Part shown: positions 62,047 to 64,000 of the stretch, one piece after another
How the letters are laid out: the number at the start of each line of letters is the position of its first letter
How positions within the stretch are numbered: the first letter of the stretch is position 1
From: Planobacterium oryzisoli
Lineage (GTDB): Bacteria; Bacteroidota; Bacteroidia; Flavobacteriales; Weeksellaceae
Reading direction: 5' to 3'
DNA: 64,000 nt
Assembly (NCBI RefSeq): GCF_015354315.1
Contig: NZ_JADKYY010000007.1
Location: 62,001-126,000 of the forward strand
Position numbers and translations under genes: made by a program
Notes under the pieces: generated by a model
Told to the model about the DNA's origin: nothing
Databases searched by the model: none
Seen by the model: only the letters and a program-made list of their open reading frames with translations

Positions 62047-64000
62047 ATGATCCGATTTCGCTTTTTACTTTTTCTTTTTTCTCTATTTGCTTCCTCCCTG
62101 TTTGCACAGGGTGGTGGGCCTGCCACCACGCCCGACCCCGAGTTCAAGTCGGTAGTAGATGATTTTTCCAAAGGACGCTGGGAGTCGGCGCGCAGTAAGC
62201 TTGAGCGTCTTAGTACACAACGCCGTGACAACAGCGATCTGGAGTTTTTATGGGGTAAATACTACCACCAAAAGCAAGAGTACAGCAAAGCCCGATACCA
62301 CTTACAGAAGTCGCTGAAAAGAGCACCGAATGATTTGGAAGCAAAGCAGCTGTTGGTAAATGTAGAAACAGCCTCGCAGCGCTACTCGAGCGCCGTGTGC
62401 TACGTCAATGAACTTTTGGAAGTAAACCCGTACTGGAAGAGCTTGTGGCTCAAAAAGATAGAAATTTACGAAGCGCAGGGGAATCTCATCCAGGCCGAGC
62501 GGCTCCTAAAGCGTCTTTTCCAGATTTATCCGGAAGATGTAGAGATTCGGCAGAAATACGTGGACCGAGCGAAAGAAAAATCACTCGTATTAAGTAAAAC
62601 GCAAGATCATACTGGGGCGATTAAATTGAAGGAGGAGCTATTAAGTGCCGATCCCCGGGACGTGGGTACCGTGAACGGACTTTTTAATGATTATTTAAGA
62701 TCGGGACAGCTCGACAAAGCCGTGGCTTTAATGGATCAGGCGATGTATATGTTTCCGGCGCAGGAAGTATTTCTCTTGCGTAAGGTAAGTATCCTTTCCA
62801 CACAGCAGCGGTTCTCCGAAGTGCTCTATATTCTGGAACAGCGTCTAAAAACCAGGCCGTCTCCGGAAATTCGCAGGCAGTACAATTACTACATGCAGGA
62901 AGCGGCGCGGTATTCGCTTCAGCGCGAGCCGGAGCAGCTGTACGGAAAAATATTTCAAAGCAATCCTTCCAATGTGGAAGCCTTCCAGGTTGTCTATAAT
63001 GCGGCAGTAAGCGCCGCGCAGTACGATGAGGCACTTTCTCTTATCTCTCAGCACAGACGTTTTGCTTCCGGCTCTAAGAATTTGGATCTTAAAGAACTTC
63101 AGCTCTTTAAGCTAAAGGGTGACGAACTGAAGACTAAATCAAAGATTAGGGAACTCTACATAAAGTATCCTGGAGACACCGATATCGCATACGATTTTGC
63201 CCGAGTTACTCTAGCCGATGCGCGGCAGGCGATGGAAACGGAAAACTGGAGCGAAGCCATTGTACTTTGGGACCAGGTGCAGCGCTCAGGCGACAGAGAG
63301 ATGAAAGAAACGGCGAGCAACTCCCTGATTAGTGCATACAGTAATTATGGAAAGTACGAAGAAGCAGAACGGGAAATTAACTCGTCTCTCGAGCTTTATG
63401 GCGATAGTCCCTACCAACGTATCCGCTTGATGTCCCTGAATTTCAAAATGAAGCAGTACGAGCGGGGACTGGAGCAATGGGGCTATGTCCTGGAACAAAG
63501 CGATCCGGACCAACAAAATTTTTATCGGCAGGGACTGGGTGAATTAATGCAGCCTGTTCTGAAGGAACTCTCCGAAGCATATGATTTCGAGCAGGAAAGG
63601 TTACTGGCGGAAAAATGGCGCGCATTGGATTCCACAAGCGTCGAGGCCAATAAAGCAGTTGCTACCGCCTATATTAAAACCAATCGGAAGGATCTACTTA
63701 ACCCCTTTTTAGAAGAAGCGGTAGAGAAGTTTCCAAACGATCTGTTTTTTTCCGACAAACTGCTTACCACGGCTGAAAGCGATGAGAATAATACAGAAAT
63801 ATTGTACAGTCAGGCCGAGCAGAATCTTTCGCTGCAGCCCTATACACCGGCGCTTCAGAACACTTTCGTTGAGAAATCCGTAGATTTTTCCAAGCTGCTT
63901 CTCAAAGACAAGCAGTCCACGGCAGCGCTGGAAGTCCTTGACAAAGCGATGAAGGTGCAAAAGGAGAACTCGGATCTCATCACATTGAAGGGCGCCGCGT
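62047..64000 (+). CDS. Secreted tetratricopeptide-repeat protein (C-terminus beyond window)
   Basis: The frame from ATG 62047 stays open to the window end (at least 651 residues). It starts with a clear signal peptide (MIRFRFLLFLFSLFASSLFA, cut likely before QGGGPAT). The rest consists of helical pairs of TPR type, for example WGKYYHQKQEYSKARYHLQK, AEEREIN-like YGKYEEAEREINSSLELYG, and LDKAVALMDQAMYMFP. An exported TPR superhelix encoded after a processive glycosyltransferase recalls the periplasmic TPR parts of PgaA, BcsC or AlgK, which guide polymer to an outer-membrane barrel. A C-terminal beta-barrel may follow but is not visible here. It starts 33 bases after the glycosyltransferase stop, in one operon. 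Confidence 0.85.
   Translation, partial: MIRFRFLLFLFSLFASSLFAQGGGPATTPDPEFKSVVDDFSKGRWESARSKLERLSTQRRDNSDLEFLWGKYYHQKQEYSKARYHLQKSLKRAPNDLEAKQLLVNVETASQRYSSAVCYVNELLEVNPYWKSLWLKKIEIYEAQGNLIQAERLLKRLFQIYPEDVEIRQKYVDRAKEKSLVLSKTQDHTGAIKLKEELLSADPRDVGTVNGLFNDYLRSGQLDKAVALMDQAMYMFPAQEVFLLRKVSILSTQQRFSEVLYILEQRLKTRPSPEIRRQYNYYMQEAARYSLQREPEQLYGKIFQSNPSNVEAFQVVYNAAVSAAQYDEALSLISQHRRFASGSKNLDLKELQLFKLKGDELKTKSKIRELYIKYPGDTDIAYDFARVTLADARQAMETENWSEAIVLWDQVQRSGDREMKETASNSLISAYSNYGKYEEAEREINSSLELYGDSPYQRIRLMSLNFKMKQYERGLEQWGYVLEQSDPDQQNFYRQGLGELMQPVLKELSEAYDFEQERLLAEKWRALDSTSVEANKAVATAYIKTNRKDLLNPFLEEAVEKFPNDLFFSDKLLTTAESDENNTEILYSQAEQNLSLQPYTPALQNTFVEKSVDFSKLLLKDKQSTAALEVLDKAMKVQKENSDLITLKGAA

Overview
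The window looks like chromosome of a flavobacterium, probably family Weeksellaceae (Chryseobacterium and relatives). Three things point there: the protein families (2TM-domain histidine kinase, DUF2795, fused nucleoside-recognition transporter, AccD without a zinc ribbon, FtsZ with a long tail), the scarcity of Shine-Dalgarno sequences, and repeated TAnnTTTG -7 elements of the Bacteroidetes primary sigma factor. Species cannot be named from sequence reading alone. I see no rRNA, tRNA, CRISPR array, insertion sequence or prophage. No gene-free gap exceeds 300 bases; the largest (about 180-230 bases, at 2419-2595, 20921-21171, 37161-37356, 39235-39464 and 59234-59433) are promoter or terminator regions.

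Layout. 1-1880: end of RNase R, a LysE-type exporter and an LD-carboxypeptidase. 1915-4995: secreted Cu-Zn superoxide dismutase, then a LytS/LytR-type signalling trio in which the 2TM membrane module occurs both fused to the kinase and as its own gene. 4992-14160: mnmA, a small membrane peptide, a prolyl oligopeptidase lipoprotein, a small conserved protein, a very long AsmA-like membrane-anchored protein, a DUF2797 protein, a sugar-nucleotide epimerase and a DUF2795 protein. 14268-20920: secA, ROK kinase, msrA, GNAT acetyltransferase, engB and an alpha/beta hydrolase.

21124-37160 is a complete flavobacterial division and cell-wall (dcw) cluster, all on the plus strand: mraZ, rsmH, ftsL, ftsI, murE, mraY, murD, ftsW, murG, murC, ftsQ, ftsA, ftsZ, yqeY. 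It is preceded by a clear MraZ box and closed by a strong terminator. It makes the enzymes for lipid II synthesis (murF and ddl are not here), the septal transpeptidase and SEDS polymerase, and the FtsA/FtsZ ring.

37357-44576: bacilliredoxin, a SpmA/SpmB-like fusion protein, an EF-G paralogue with altered GTPase residues, a decayed SAM-methyltransferase pseudogene, an M14 peptidase and a small HALW/DLHNN protein. 44617-48843 (minus): accD, fba, nadK, a CBS protein and a TrmH-family methyltransferase. 48900-59233: mutS, a BaiN-like flavoprotein, thioesterase, thiL, an unrecognised protein, pepT, HMG-CoA lyase, 3-mercaptopyruvate sulfurtransferase, a SufT-like protein and a DEDD exonuclease.

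59434-64000 (plus, running off the end) holds a membrane HEAT-repeat protein, a processive family-2 glycosyltransferase and a secreted TPR protein. This looks like the start of a synthase-dependent exopolysaccharide locus and is the best candidate for an undescribed system here. Several starts were moved from an upstream TTG or GTG to an internal ATG where family N-termini and gene overlaps favoured it.
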